Shown here: one piece after another, positions 41,709 through 51,237 of the stretch
Numbering within the stretch: position 1 is the stretch's first letter
Layout: each line of letters starts with the position of its first letter
Assembly (NCBI GenBank): GCA_020696365.1
Contig: JAEHCM010000003.1
Span: forward strand, 1-64,000
Source of the DNA: Thermoplasmata archaeon
GTDB taxonomy: Archaea > Thermoplasmatota > Thermoplasmata > UBA10834
Reading direction: 5' to 3'
Length of the DNA: 64,000 bases
Translations under genes and position numbers: made by a program
Notes under the pieces: model-generated
What the model was told of the DNA's origin: nothing
Database searches by the model: none
The model's input: only the letters and a program-made list of their open reading frames with translations

Positions 41709-43658
41709 ATGTCGCAGGATGGCTTTCCGTATCGCCTCAGACGAGGGCAGGACATGCTCATCGACCTCGTCCGCTCAGCATGTGAGTGCCGGAGCCATCT
41801 TGTGGTCGAGAGCGGGACAGGCACTGGAAAGACCGTTTGCTCACTCCACGGCGCCCTTGATGTGTGTCACCGCCGAGGGAAGAAGCTGCTCTATTTGACA
41901 CGCACAAACTCACAGCAGCGTCAGGTCATGTACGAGCTGCGTGGCATCAGAGGCACCCGGAACCACTTCGGCATAGCCCTCCAGGGAAGGAGGAACATGT
42001 GTCCCTTGGCGAAGGTCGACCCCGAGCTGGCCGACGGCAACCCCGAGGAGCTCTCGAAGGTGTGTGGTGAGAGAAAGGCCAGGGTCATGCGCGGAGAGGA
42101 GGATGCGTGCGTGTACTTCGCCTCCGTCATGTCGCAGGACATGCAAGAGGTAACGAGGCATCTCAGGAGGGAGCTTCCGACCGCGGAGGAATTCGCCGAT
42201 TACTGTCAGGAACGGACCCTCTGCCCGTACGAGGCGACGAAGATGCATGTCCCTGCGGCGGACGTGGTCGCAGCGCCGTACATCATGTTCTTCGATGGAT
42301 TCATAAGACGCACGCTCCTAGACTGGATGGGGTGCTCCCTGGGCGACATCGCACTGATCGTGGACGAGGCGCACAACCTTCCGTCGTACGCCCGGGAGCT
42401 GAAATCCTCCAAGCTCTCGGAGGTCACCCTGAGGCTGGCCGAGAACGAGATCGACGAGTTCGGCGATCCAGAGGTGGCGGAAGGGACGAGCATGAGCGAC
42501 CTGGTCGGCCTCCTCGGCAACTCGCTGGAAAGTGCCGTGGAGGAATACCTCATCGACGAGGACGGGATCATCCCTCAGTCCTTCCTCGAGGAGGAACTGA
42601 TGTTCGGGACCCGTCAAACCAGTACGAAGCTGAAGGGCACCTATTCCCAGCTGAGCAACTACGGAGAGATGGTGCGCGACGCCCGTAAGGGCGCTGGGAG
42701 GCTACCGAGGTCGTACATACACAGGATGGCGGGCTTCCTTACTCACTGGCACACCCTGGAGGAGGGGGAATACGTCAAGCTGGTGGTCAAATCTGACACT
42801 AGCGCTTTCGAGGCGTACTGCCTCGATGCGTCGATAGCCTGTAAGCCAGTGCTCGAGTGTCACTCCAGCGTACACATGTCGGGCACCCTGAGACCGCTTG
42901 ACGACTATGTCCTTTCCGTGGGACTGCCAAGGGATTCCGTGACAGCGGAGATCGAGTCCCCGTTCCCTCCGCACAATAGGAGGATAGTCTTCGTCGACGA
43001 CGTCACGACCAGGTACGAGGACCTGGAACGAGACCCTGCCATCGTCAATCGGATCGCAGATCACATATCATCGATCGTGTCGGCCTGCAGGAGGAACACG
43101 ATAATATTCTATCCGTCGTACGCGACCATGCACAGAGTCCGCCCCCTGGTGGCCGCCGTCGAGGGGATGCAGGTCTACACCGAGGAGCGTTCGATGGGGC
43201 AGGGGGACCTGATGGACGCAGTCCAGCAGTTCAAGTCTGCACATGGGAACGCGGTGATGCACGCCGTCTCTGGCGGACGGGTCAGCGAGGGAATCGATTT
43301 CCCCGGAGACGAGATGGAGCTGGCGATAATCGTAGGCATACCGTACCCGAAACCCACATCCCGCCATCGCGCACTCCAATACTTCTGCGAGATCAAGTTC
43401 GGAGACGGCTGGACGCATGCCGTCAAGGCGCCCACTGAGAGGAAGCTGCTCCAGGCCGTGGGCAGGCTGATACGGTCGGAGACGGACAGAGGCATGGCCG
43501 TCGTGCTGGATAGAAGGGCGGCACAGTTCGAGGAGGTGTTGAACGCTTCGAGATGCGACTCTCCCGCGCGCGAAGTGCTCGACTTCTTCTCTGAAAGGTC
43601 GCCGGAAGACCACGCCACATCGGACGTATACAAGGGCCTGCGTCCCGGACGTAGATGA
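41709..43658 (+). CDS. XPD/Rad3-family superfamily 2 DNA helicase
   Basis: This 649-residue 5'-3' helicase carries an iron-sulfur cluster. Motif I is VVESGTGTGKTVCSLHG (~33-49) and Ia is LLYLTRTNSQQRQV. The four cluster cysteines lie between ~98 and 180 (MCPL, VCGER, ACVYF, LCPYEA). Motif II is the DEAH box IALIVDEAHNLPSYAR. C-terminal motifs include TIIFYPSYATMHRV, SGGRVSEGIDFPGDEMELAIIVGIPYP and motif VI QAVGRLIRSETDRGM. It probably acts in DNA repair or processing of unusual DNA structures, as XPD does. The start at 41709 is chosen over TTG at 41703. Confidence 0.92.
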   Translation: MSQDGFPYRLRRGQDMLIDLVRSACECRSHLVVESGTGTGKTVCSLHGALDVCHRRGKKLLYLTRTNSQQRQVMYELRGIRGTRNHFGIALQGRRNMCPLAKVDPELADGNPEELSKVCGERKARVMRGEEDACVYFASVMSQDMQEVTRHLRRELPTAEEFADYCQERTLCPYEATKMHVPAADVVAAPYIMFFDGFIRRTLLDWMGCSLGDIALIVDEAHNLPSYARELKSSKLSEVTLRLAENEIDEFGDPEVAEGTSMSDLVGLLGNSLESAVEEYLIDEDGIIPQSFLEEELMFGTRQTSTKLKGTYSQLSNYGEMVRDARKGAGRLPRSYIHRMAGFLTHWHTLEEGEYVKLVVKSDTSAFEAYCLDASIACKPVLECHSSVHMSGTLRPLDDYVLSVGLPRDSVTAEIESPFPPHNRRIVFVDDVTTRYEDLERDPAIVNRIADHISSIVSACRRNTIIFYPSYATMHRVRPLVAAVEGMQVYTEERSMGQGDLMDAVQQFKSAHGNAVMHAVSGGRVSEGIDFPGDEMELAIIVGIPYPKPTSRHRALQYFCEIKFGDGWTHAVKAPTERKLLQAVGRLIRSETDRGMAVVLDRRAAQFEEVLNASRCDSPAREVLDFFSERSPEDHATSDVYKGLRPGRR

Positions 43659-43740
43659 GTTCACATCGTGACATGGCGGCTCCGACGCCTCCGAAGGGGC
43701 GATACCCCCTTGCGTTTCAATTATAATGCACTTCTGCAAT

Positions 43741-44316
43741 ATGCCCCCGAAGATGTCCCCTTTGGAAGCGGCCTTTGCAGGCCTGTGGTTGATGCTGCCG
43801 GCCCTTATACCCAACCCAGCCGCCGTCCTTGTCGGCGGGGGAACGCCGATGGATCTTGGAAGGACCTGGGGGGGACGGCGGGTCCTCGGAGACGGCAAGA
43901 CATGGAGGGGCTTCATCGGTGGAGCGACCTGCGGCGCACTGTTCGGAACCCTCCAGATAGGGGTGGGACAGGCGGCGAAACTCGGAGACTCGTGGACTTT
44001 CGGTGAATGGCCCTCCGCCCTAGCGATAGTGCTGTGCCTGAGCTTCGGTTCAATGATGGGGGACAGCTTGGGATCGTTCGTGAAGAGAAGGATCGGGGTC
44101 GACCGGGGCTTCAAAGCGCCGGGGCTGGACCAGTACAACTTCGTGGTCGGGGCGGTGGTCCTGCTGATGATATTCCGATTCGACTGGTTCGATCAGCACT
44201 ACTTCACGGGCGACGCGATATGGGGCCTCGTCGCACTTCTTGTCATCGTCCCGCTCTTGCATCGCGGGATCAACATAATAGGTTATAAGATGGGAAAGAA
44301 GAATGTGCCTTGGTAA
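43741..44316 (+). CDS. carS: CDP-archaeol synthase (CarS)
   Basis: This integral membrane enzyme of ~190 residues would join CTP and digeranylgeranylglyceryl phosphate, a late step in archaeal phospholipid synthesis. The family motifs are LMLPALIPNPAAVLVGGGTPMDLGR, the conserved GDGKTWRGFIGGATCG, and FGSMMGDSLGSFVKRRIGVDRGFKAPGLDQ with the catalytic Asp pair. About five helices are visible. The start could be ATG at 43726, 43741 or 43753. The first overlaps a TATA-like AATTATAATG, so a later one is more likely. It precedes pyrE by 12 bases. Confidence 0.93.
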   Translation: MPPKMSPLEAAFAGLWLMLPALIPNPAAVLVGGGTPMDLGRTWGGRRVLGDGKTWRGFIGGATCGALFGTLQIGVGQAAKLGDSWTFGEWPSALAIVLCLSFGSMMGDSLGSFVKRRIGVDRGFKAPGLDQYNFVVGAVVLLMIFRFDWFDQHYFTGDAIWGLVALLVIVPLLHRGINIIGYKMGKKNVPW

Positions 44317-44328
44317 GGTGACGATCGC

Positions 44329-44829
44329 ATGCTCAGGCAGATGCTGATGGACCTCAAAGTCGTGGAGACTGGGGACTTCGTCCTCGCTTCTGGGAAGAGG
44401 AGCAGCTACTTCGTGAACATCAAACGCGCGAGCACAGACCCGACCGTGCTGAGAGAGATTGCCAAGGCGATAGCGCCGTATGTTGACGACAGCAAGATAG
44501 CTGGCATGGCTCTTGGGGCAGTGCCTCTCGCGGTGGCGGTCGCCTTGGAGACCGGACGGCCGTACGTGATGGTCCGCAAGGAGGCGAAGGACCACGGAAC
44601 GAAGGAGCTGGTCGAAGGTGAAGTGCAGGACGGGGACGAGTTCGTGATAGTCGAGGACGTTGCCACAACGGGCGGGTCCACGATGAGAGTCGTCCGCGCA
44701 TTGAGGGAGAAGGGAGCCATAGTTACCAAGGCCATCGTCGTCGTCGACAGGGAGGAGGGCGCTTCCTCCGTACTTTCCAGCAACGGCGTCGAGCTGATCT
44801 CACTCTTCAGAGCCAAGGACCTCACATGA
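44329..44829 (+). CDS. pyrE: Orotate phosphoribosyltransferase
   Basis: This 166-residue enzyme would make orotidine 5'-phosphate from orotate and PRPP in pyrimidine synthesis. The N-terminus has FVLASGKRSSYFVNIKRA, the catalytic loop VMVRKEAKDHGTKELVEG, and the PRPP-binding motif EFVIVEDVATTGGSTMRVVRAL. Length is typical for archaea. AGGTGA upstream overlaps the carS stop. Its own stop overlaps the ATG of the uracil-DNA glycosylase. Confidence 0.94.
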   Translation: MLRQMLMDLKVVETGDFVLASGKRSSYFVNIKRASTDPTVLREIAKAIAPYVDDSKIAGMALGAVPLAVAVALETGRPYVMVRKEAKDHGTKELVEGEVQDGDEFVIVEDVATTGGSTMRVVRALREKGAIVTKAIVVVDREEGASSVLSSNGVELISLFRAKDLT

Positions 44830-45380
44830 CGTCTTCAGGATACACGTTGACGGACTGCAGGGAATGCCGCCTATGGACCGGAAGGACCAACATAGTGAAC
44901 GGAACGGGGCCACGCGGCGCCAGAATAGTCTTCGTAGGCGAGGCCCCCGGCCGAGACGAGGATCTCGCGGGCGAGCCGTTCGTCGGACGGGCGGGCAGGA
45001 TTCTTAACGAGGCACTCGAGGAGGCTGGTGTTGACAGAGGAGCGGTCTACATAACGAACCTCGTACGGTGCAGACCCCCTGAGAATAGGAGACCGAGGCA
45101 GAACGAGGTCTCCGCGTGCGCCGGGCATCTACGCTGTGAGCTGGCATCCATGGACCCCGTCGTCATATGTGCGATGGGCCAGACTGTCGCTCACAGCCTC
45201 TTCGGGACCAAGAATAACATGGCGGATGTCACGGGCAAGGAGATTCCCCTGGAGATGGGCGCAAGGAGGTTCCGAGGAATGATCGCGTACCATCCGGCGG
45301 CGTGCCTATATCGCAGGGCCAACCTGGATTCGTTCAGATCGACAGTGAGGAAGAGTCTCAGAATGGCAGGGATGGTGTGA
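44826..45380 (+). CDS. udg: Family 4 uracil-DNA glycosylase
   Basis: This 184-residue iron-sulfur enzyme would remove uracil from DNA. Motif 1 is IVFVGEAPGRDEDLAGEPFVGRAG (the family 4 GExPG), and the C-terminal motif is AYHPAACLYRR. The four cluster cysteines are CRECRL near the N-terminus, VRCRPPENR in the middle and the Cys of AACLY. It overlaps pyrE by four bases (ATGA). The chain of carS, pyrE and udg appears to be one operon. Confidence 0.93.
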   Translation: MTSSGYTLTDCRECRLWTGRTNIVNGTGPRGARIVFVGEAPGRDEDLAGEPFVGRAGRILNEALEEAGVDRGAVYITNLVRCRPPENRRPRQNEVSACAGHLRCELASMDPVVICAMGQTVAHSLFGTKNNMADVTGKEIPLEMGARRFRGMIAYHPAACLYRRANLDSFRSTVRKSLRMAGMV

Positions 45381-45383
45381 TCC

Positions 45384-47279
45384 GTGCGGGATGCTTGTTG
45401 CCCAAGGGTCGCAGGCCTTGCTCTGCTGTCCCTGGCAGTAGCATCTATGATGATATCCGGCGCGCAGGTGCAGCACGATGCGCTAGCCGGCCAGATGACA
45501 TCCACTTGGACCGTCATGATATACATGGCGGCCGATATCGAGGACCCACCTCCGTGGGCGCAGGACATCAACGAGCTCGAGGCTGCCACTCATGTCGAAG
45601 GAGTTGATGTCATAGTCTTGGTGGATCCGTCGGAACAAGGCGACTCCAAACTGCTGAAGATAGAGCACGATGACAATTACTTCGACCCGATGATCGTGTC
45701 TCCTGAGTTGGATGACGGAGGAGAGGTCATACCGGGCGGAGGCGAAGTCAACACGGGGTCGCCGGCAACGCTGAGGAATTTCATAGTCTACTCAGCGACG
45801 CATTACCCCGCTGACAACCTCGTGCTGGTCCTATGGGGTCACGGCGGGGCATGGAAAGGGCTGTGCCCGGATGGGTACGACCCTCTGACGCTCCCTGAGC
45901 TTCGCTCGGCGCTGTTAATGACCAATGAGGTCCTTGACAGAGGGATCGACATGGTCGTGCTTGACGTATGCAACGGCGCGACCCTAGAGATCGCCTACGA
46001 GATTAGCGGGTATGCGGATATTCTCGTGGGGAGCGAGCTACTCGTGCCTGCAGAAGGGCTCCCCTACATGGACATCGTCAACGATCTGACATCAGACACC
46101 TCACAGTCGGTCGAGGCGTTCGCAGAGGTCATCGTGGGCAACTACATCGATTGGGCGCTCTACGGTTCCTCATGCTCCACATCAATGGGTGCTTTCGACC
46201 TTGGGCACATCGACGGTATCGTCTACGGTCTCGACGAACTCTCGGTCCTGGGCTTCGGATACGACCGACTCTATCACGACCTGACATCCTCGGCGATGCG
46301 CTCCTCCGAGCGCACCGAAGAACCATGGTACCTCGATGTGGCCAGCATAGCAGAGGGGGTGTGCGAGCGTGACCTTCCTGCGGAAGTCAAACACGCTGCG
46401 CTGCTCGTCGCTCAATCGCACCAATCGGCAGTCATACGCCACGAAACGATTGATGCAGGCGGCACGGACGGCATAGATACCTCACTCGGCCTTGGAGTGT
46501 ACGTTCCGGCAGACACAGCTTTCGACGAGGCCTACTCTGAACTCCGGATAGCCGAGACCTCGTGGGACGAGTTCTCGGTCGCCCTGCGGGGAGACAGAGG
46601 AATCGTTCCATCGGGGCCAGGGCCGGTCATCGAGGTGGATGACTCGACCGCAGACGGCGATCTGCTTCCGGACGTCCTCACCGTGACCTGGAATCCCGAC
46701 GAGTCATGGAACTACTCGTCGTACGCAGTCTATGTGTTCCAGGTGTGGTCACATGGTCTTGTCATCTATTCTGAGACCCACTCCGCGACACCCCTAGTCA
46801 GGGTCGCAGGCGTCGTCGGCAACCTGCTCATATCGGCATCCGCCTTCATCGGGGACGAGGTCCATTCCCACCACACGCTGAACGCCACCCTTTCGAAACT
46901 CATCGGGATAGAAATCACAGTCAGACACGGGAGCCTTGTGCCGGGATCGCAACTCGAGGTAGTAACGCATCACGAAGACGAGGAATCTCACAGGGTTCCC
47001 TGCCTCAGCGGCTCGTGCATCGTCTATCTGGTGATACCTGAACAGGGTGATGTAGGAGAGGTCATCAGGATCGAGGTCGTCGACGTGGACCATGGAACGG
47101 TCCTCTCGGAGCGATTGATCATGATAACAGGGGAAGATGTCGTACTCACCATGTTCATCCACGAGCCTACATCCGACAGCATCGGTACGGTGTTGGCGGT
47201 GAGCATAATCGCATCCCTCGCGCTGCTCGGCATCGCGTTCGTGGTATACGCGAACTTCCTGAGGAGAAGGAAGCTATAG
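45384..47279 (+). CDS. Secreted, membrane-anchored C11 (clostripain-like) cysteine peptidase
   Basis: This 631-residue extracytoplasmic protein has a signal segment (GLALLSLAVASMMISGAQ, residues ~10-27), a caspase-fold peptidase domain and a C-terminal anchor helix followed by RRRKL. The domain begins TWTVMIYMAADIEDPPPWAQDINELEAA. The catalytic His is in NLVLVLWGHGGAWKGL (~155) and the Cys in DMVVLDVCNGATLEIAYE (~197). The C11 family cleaves after basic residues. The last ~200 residues look like beta-sandwich repeats with no known function. The start is GTG three bases after udg, so it may be the last gene of that operon. It is convergent with the glycosyltransferase cluster, with one base between. 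Confidence 0.88.
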   Translation: MRDACCPRVAGLALLSLAVASMMISGAQVQHDALAGQMTSTWTVMIYMAADIEDPPPWAQDINELEAATHVEGVDVIVLVDPSEQGDSKLLKIEHDDNYFDPMIVSPELDDGGEVIPGGGEVNTGSPATLRNFIVYSATHYPADNLVLVLWGHGGAWKGLCPDGYDPLTLPELRSALLMTNEVLDRGIDMVVLDVCNGATLEIAYEISGYADILVGSELLVPAEGLPYMDIVNDLTSDTSQSVEAFAEVIVGNYIDWALYGSSCSTSMGAFDLGHIDGIVYGLDELSVLGFGYDRLYHDLTSSAMRSSERTEEPWYLDVASIAEGVCERDLPAEVKHAALLVAQSHQSAVIRHETIDAGGTDGIDTSLGLGVYVPADTAFDEAYSELRIAETSWDEFSVALRGDRGIVPSGPGPVIEVDDSTADGDLLPDVLTVTWNPDESWNYSSYAVYVFQVWSHGLVIYSETHSATPLVRVAGVVGNLLISASAFIGDEVHSHHTLNATLSKLIGIEITVRHGSLVPGSQLEVVTHHEDEESHRVPCLSGSCIVYLVIPEQGDVGEVIRIEVVDVDHGTVLSERLIMITGEDVVLTMFIHEPTSDSIGTVLAVSIIASLALLGIAFVVYANFLRRRKL

Positions 47280-47280
47280 C

Positions 47281-47958
47281 TCAGAACCTTTTCCTGAACA
47301 GGAACTTAAGATTGCCGAGACCGTCTCGCCAGCTGTTCAGCTTGACCTCACCTATCCGCACCCTGTAGGTTATGGGAACCTCTTTCGCCCTCGTCTTCCT
47401 GAACGCCTCAATCTTGATCTCCTCTGACATCTCCATCCCGAGGCTCTCCAGCTTGACCACATCCAGGACAGACCTTCTGAAGACCCACATTCCGCTCTGT
47501 GAGTCTCGGACCCTCACCCTGAAGAGTAATCGTGTAGCGGTTGACAGAGCCCAGTTGCCGACCCTGTGCTTCGTCCTCATCGCGCCCTTTTCCATCCTGG
47601 CGAACCGATTGGTCGTGATGAAATCCAGGCCTTCGACGTCCAGCATGTCCACGAGACCAGGCAGATCGGTCGCCGGGTAGGTCATGTCGGCATCCAGGGT
47701 CGCTATGAACTCGCCCTTGGCGTTCTCGAAGCCCGTCCTATACGCTCTACCATAGCCGCGTCTCGGTTCATCGAGAACAATCGCGCCTAGCGAAGCCGCT
47801 ATCTCCTTGGTTCTGTCATCTGAATTCGTGTCCACGACGAGGATCTCTGTCTCTCGTTTTCCGGCGAAAGCGTCCCTGACCTCTTCGATTACGAGACCTA
47901 CGCTCTTCTCTTCGTTCATCGTGGGGATTATCACCGACACCGTCGACTCTGACAACAC
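47281..47958 (-). CDS. Family 2 glycosyltransferase, dolichol-phosphate sugar synthase-like
   Basis: This 225-residue enzyme resembles DPM1/dolichol-phosphate glucose or mannose synthases. It reads VSVIIPTMNEEKSVGLVIEEV, ETEILVVDTNSDDRTKEIAASLGA, the metal motif FIATLDADMTYPATDLP and RDSQSGMWVFRRSVLD. It has no membrane tail. It would charge an archaeal dolichol-phosphate carrier with a sugar for surface glycosylation. GTG at 47958 with GGGAG upstream is preferred; the longer frame overlaps the previous gene. Confidence 0.9.
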   Translation of the reverse strand: MLSESTVSVIIPTMNEEKSVGLVIEEVRDAFAGKRETEILVVDTNSDDRTKEIAASLGAIVLDEPRRGYGRAYRTGFENAKGEFIATLDADMTYPATDLPGLVDMLDVEGLDFITTNRFARMEKGAMRTKHRVGNWALSTATRLLFRVRVRDSQSGMWVFRRSVLDVVKLESLGMEMSEEIKIEAFRKTRAKEVPITYRVRIGEVKLNSWRDGLGNLKFLFRKRF

Positions 47959-47959
47959 A

Positions 47960-48805
47960 TCATCTCCCGGGAAACAGAAGGCTCGATCTCCCGGTCCGGG
48001 AGTGCTTCTGTTTCGACTTGTCGACACCCTCCGGAGGCGTCTCGAACAGCTTGCACATGAGATAGCCCACCACGGCAACAGCGAGTCTCGATACTGCCCA
48101 GATGGACTTCGACGTCTCGATCAACCTACTTGGTTTGTAGGACGACCATAGACGGCCGTGTTTCATCGTCAGTTGCTTCCGCCCCCAGCCGTTCCAGAAG
48201 GCCTGCTTGAAGAACCCCTTGAAACTACCTTTCGTCCGATGATACACGATAGCGTTCTCGTTCACTCCTAGCGAATAGCCCATCGAGACCGCCCGCAGGT
48301 TGACATCGATGTCCTCCGCCGTGACGAACCACGGGTCGAAGCCCTCGACGGCGTCCAGAACCTCCTTCTTCCAGGCCATGCTCGCACTGGGATGGGATAT
48401 GTCCATCCCGCGGTGAAACAGCTCGACGCGCCCTAGGTCCTCGAACGCGTGATACCCTATGTTGATAGTCTTTCCAGCGACGATGTCGTGTTCCCTGAGG
48501 GACATCCGCAACTCGCTCACCCAGAACGGGTTCGCGATGCAGTCGCCTCCGATTGTCGCGACGGCATCTCCCGTGGCCTGAGATATTCCGAAGTTGGTGC
48601 TCTCACCTCTCGTACCTGGATGCCGGTGGAGCCAGATGTCGGGATGCTTCTCGGCATAGGCCTTTATGATCTCCAGGGTGCCGTCGAAGCTTCCTGCATC
48701 TACGACGACGATCTCGACAGGTCCCTCCTGGACCACCAAACTGTCGAGAAGGTCTCTGACATGCCTCTTCTCGTTCAGTAGGTTGAGCACAACGCTTATC
48801 TTCAT
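47960..48805 (-). CDS. Family 2 glycosyltransferase with C-terminal hydrophobic segment
   Basis: This 281-residue enzyme starts KISVVLNLLNEKRHVRDLLDSL, with IVVVDAGSFDGT as nucleotide-binding loop and VATIGGDCIANPFW in place of the usual DxD. The acceptor-side ED motif is WFVTAEDIDVNLRA. Near the C-terminus is one hydrophobic segment (WAVSRLAVAVVGYLMCKLF) that may attach it to the membrane. It is one base away from the next glycosyltransferase, in the same operon. It probably extends a surface glycan. Confidence 0.88.
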   Translation of the reverse strand: MKISVVLNLLNEKRHVRDLLDSLVVQEGPVEIVVVDAGSFDGTLEIIKAYAEKHPDIWLHRHPGTRGESTNFGISQATGDAVATIGGDCIANPFWVSELRMSLREHDIVAGKTINIGYHAFEDLGRVELFHRGMDISHPSASMAWKKEVLDAVEGFDPWFVTAEDIDVNLRAVSMGYSLGVNENAIVYHRTKGSFKGFFKQAFWNGWGRKQLTMKHGRLWSSYKPSRLIETSKSIWAVSRLAVAVVGYLMCKLFETPPEGVDKSKQKHSRTGRSSLLFPGR

Positions 48806-48869
48806 GGCGTCTCGAAGTCAACCGAACAGGTTCGGCCCCTTAATATTATTTGCAGTGAGTCGAAGCGAA

Positions 48870-50192
48870 TCAAGGCTTACTAGCAGGCTTGTATCCGATG
48901 CCGTAATAACGGGCTCCGGCCTTCTCGACCTCTGCGGGGACAAGGAACCTTCTGCCGTCTACGACCACCGGATTCCTCATCCTGGAGAACTCCTTTCTGC
49001 CGAGCCTTTTGAACTCCGGCCAATCCGCCTGGATGACGCACGCGTCGGCTCCGTCCAACGCCTCCTTCGCAGACGAGGCGTACATGATTGTCGGCATGAG
49101 GTCGATGAAGTTGGATGTCGCCATCGGATCATATGCGACGACCTCGGCCCCGCGGGCCAAGAGGTCTGCGATCAGAGGGATGGCCCTGGTCTCGCGGACG
49201 TCGTCCACATTTCCCTTGAACGAGAGTCCGAGCACCGCGATTCTCCTTCTCTCCAGGGTCCCCAGCGCCTCCTTGAGGATGAACGACGCTTCGAACGGCT
49301 GCTCGTCGTTCACCGCCAGTACCGCGTTCAGGAGACGGCCGGGGTACCGCAGTGTCCTGGCCTTCTGCCTCAGGGCTTTCACGTCTTTCGGCAGGCAGCT
49401 TCCACCGAACCCCAGGCCGGGCTTGAGAAAGAGTGGGCCGATCCTCGGATCCTTCCCTGCAGCATTGAGCACCACGTCGGAGTCGATCCCCAGTCGGTAG
49501 CAGATATTGGCCATCTCGTTGGCGTAGCTTATCTTCGTTGCGAGGAACACGTTCGATGCGTACTTGATCATCTCAGCCGTGCGGAGGTCGGTCCGTATCT
49601 TTTCGGAGCTGATGGGAGAGTATACCTTCATGAGCGCGTTGCCACAACGCTTGTCAATCGCGCCGATGACGATTCTCGTCGGTTCCATGCTGTCCTTCAG
49701 AGCGCTCCCTTCCTGGAGGAACTCGGGGTTCATGCACAGCCCGAAATCGCGGCCTGCGGTCTTCCCGGACCCCGCCTCCAACACCTCCTTCACAACGGTG
49801 TCCGTGGTCGAAGGCACCACAGTACTCTTCACCACGACCACTTTGTAATCCTCGGACTTCCGGAGGACCTTCGCGACGCTCCTGCTCGCCGCCTTCAACG
49901 CGCGTATGTCTATGCGCCCGGAGGAGAGGGAAGGGGTCTGGACACAGATGAAGATGAACGCCGACTCGCGCGCGGAACCAATGACATCCTTGGTGGCCTT
50001 CAGCATCCCTCTCCTGACCAGCCTCGACAGCTCCTTCTCGAGAGGTGGCTCATAGAATGGAGACTCCCCAGAGTTCACGGCTCTGACACGTCGTTCGTCG
50101 ACGTCTGCGCAGACGACCTCGTGCCCGAGCTTGCCAAACATGACGGCCGTTGCCAACCCGACATATCCAGCTCCTATCACACATACGCGCAT
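48870..50192 (-). CDS. UDP-glucose/UDP-N-acetylglucosamine 6-dehydrogenase
   Basis: This 440-residue NAD-dependent enzyme oxidises a UDP-sugar twice to the uronic acid. The Rossmann start is MRVCVIGAGYVGLATAVMFGKLGHEV. Catalytic residues are the Lys in KYASNVFLATKISYANE and the Cys in GLGFGGSCLPKDVKAL. The C-terminal domain has VLGLSFKGNVDDVRETRA. Whether it uses UDP-glucose or UDP-GlcNAc cannot be told safely. The neighbouring GalU-like gene suggests UDP-glucose, while the WbpB/E/D-like trio needs UDP-GlcNAc uronate. It is divergent from the uridylyltransferase gene. Confidence 0.92.
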   Translation of the reverse strand: MRVCVIGAGYVGLATAVMFGKLGHEVVCADVDERRVRAVNSGESPFYEPPLEKELSRLVRRGMLKATKDVIGSARESAFIFICVQTPSLSSGRIDIRALKAASRSVAKVLRKSEDYKVVVVKSTVVPSTTDTVVKEVLEAGSGKTAGRDFGLCMNPEFLQEGSALKDSMEPTRIVIGAIDKRCGNALMKVYSPISSEKIRTDLRTAEMIKYASNVFLATKISYANEMANICYRLGIDSDVVLNAAGKDPRIGPLFLKPGLGFGGSCLPKDVKALRQKARTLRYPGRLLNAVLAVNDEQPFEASFILKEALGTLERRRIAVLGLSFKGNVDDVRETRAIPLIADLLARGAEVVAYDPMATSNFIDLMPTIMYASSAKEALDGADACVIQADWPEFKRLGRKEFSRMRNPVVVDGRRFLVPAEVEKAGARYYGIGYKPASKP

Positions 50193-50252
50193 GCTCGCTC
50201 GTACCCCATTTTGCGATTATAAACTTTTCATACCTGGCGGATCTCGGGAAAG

Positions 50253-50262
50253 GATTATATTG
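50253..50262 (+). promoter_or_regulatory. TATA box of the uridylyltransferase gene
   Basis: GGATTATATTGCC is centred about 27 bases before the ATG at 50285. The transcript would start within a few bases of the start codon, so the mRNA is nearly leaderless. Confidence 0.5.
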
Positions 50263-50284
50263 CCACTGATTGTTCATTTGTGGT

Positions 50285-51139
50285 ATGAAGGTAGTCATTC
50301 CCGCTGCAGGGATGGGCACGAGATTCCTCCCAGCCACCAAGGCTCAGCCAAAGGAGATGCTGCCCGTCGTGGACAAGCCGACTATCCAGTATGTCGTTGA
50401 GGAGGCGGTCGAGTCGGGCATCACCGATATCGTCATCATCACAGGGCGGGGGAAGCGAGCGATAGAGGACCACTTCGACAAATCATATGAGCTGGAGCAC
50501 CGATTGACCGCATCCGGGAACGACGAGGAACTCGACAAGATACGAAAGATCGCTTCGATGGCGGACATATTCTACATACGCCAGAAGGAGCAGTTGGGTC
50601 TGGGACATGCCATCCTATGCGCGAAGAAGCACATCGGGCGAGAACCGTTTGCAGTCATGCTTGGTGACGATATCGTGGTCAACGAGAAACCGTGCATGGC
50701 CCAGCTTCTGCGAGTGCATTCCGAAAAGGTTGCGTCCGTGGTCGGCGTGCAGACCGTCCCAAAGGCGCAGACGACGAAGTACGGAGTAATCGACGCACAA
50801 GAGGAGTCGGAAGGGATCTATCGGGTCACTGACCTGGTCGAGAAGCCCTCGCCGGAGGACGCGCCGTCTGACCTCGCAGTGATAGGGAGATACGTGTTCG
50901 AGCCGCAGATATTCGACTATCTCGAGAGAATCGGACCTGGCAAGAACGGGGAGATACAGCTCACGGATGCGATGAAGATGCTGTGCAAGGAGCGGGACCT
51001 GTACGGCCTCAAATTCAGCGGACGAAGGTTCGACATCGGAAGCAAGGTCGACTGGATCAGAGCCACCGTCGAGTTGGGCCTCGAGAGGCCCGATCTCAGC
51101 GAGGAGTTGAGGCCTGCGCTCAAGAAGCTCCTCGGATGA
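50285..51139 (+). CDS. galU: UTP-glucose-1-phosphate uridylyltransferase (GalU type)
   Basis: This 284-residue enzyme would form UDP-glucose, or a related UDP-sugar, from UTP and sugar 1-phosphate. The signature is KVVIPAAGMGTRFLPATKAQPKEMLPVVDKPTIQYVVEEA. Further motifs are LGHAILCAKKHIGREPFAVMLGDDIV and ITDLVEKP-like VTDLVEKPSPEDAPS. The Lys for phosphate binding is present in the C-terminal FDIGSKVDWI stretch. The ATG at 50285 fits both the family N-terminus and the TATA position. It probably feeds the divergent UDP-sugar dehydrogenase. Confidence 0.92.
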   Translation: MKVVIPAAGMGTRFLPATKAQPKEMLPVVDKPTIQYVVEEAVESGITDIVIITGRGKRAIEDHFDKSYELEHRLTASGNDEELDKIRKIASMADIFYIRQKEQLGLGHAILCAKKHIGREPFAVMLGDDIVVNEKPCMAQLLRVHSEKVASVVGVQTVPKAQTTKYGVIDAQEESEGIYRVTDLVEKPSPEDAPSDLAVIGRYVFEPQIFDYLERIGPGKNGEIQLTDAMKMLCKERDLYGLKFSGRRFDIGSKVDWIRATVELGLERPDLSEELRPALKKLLG

Positions 51140-51237
51140 GGCGTCCAGCGTCACCTGGACACGGCAGACACCGTTGCCTTTTGGCTCCGCAATATATTAT
51201 AGCTAGGGATGGCTTCTGTCAGGCACCGGTGCATCGG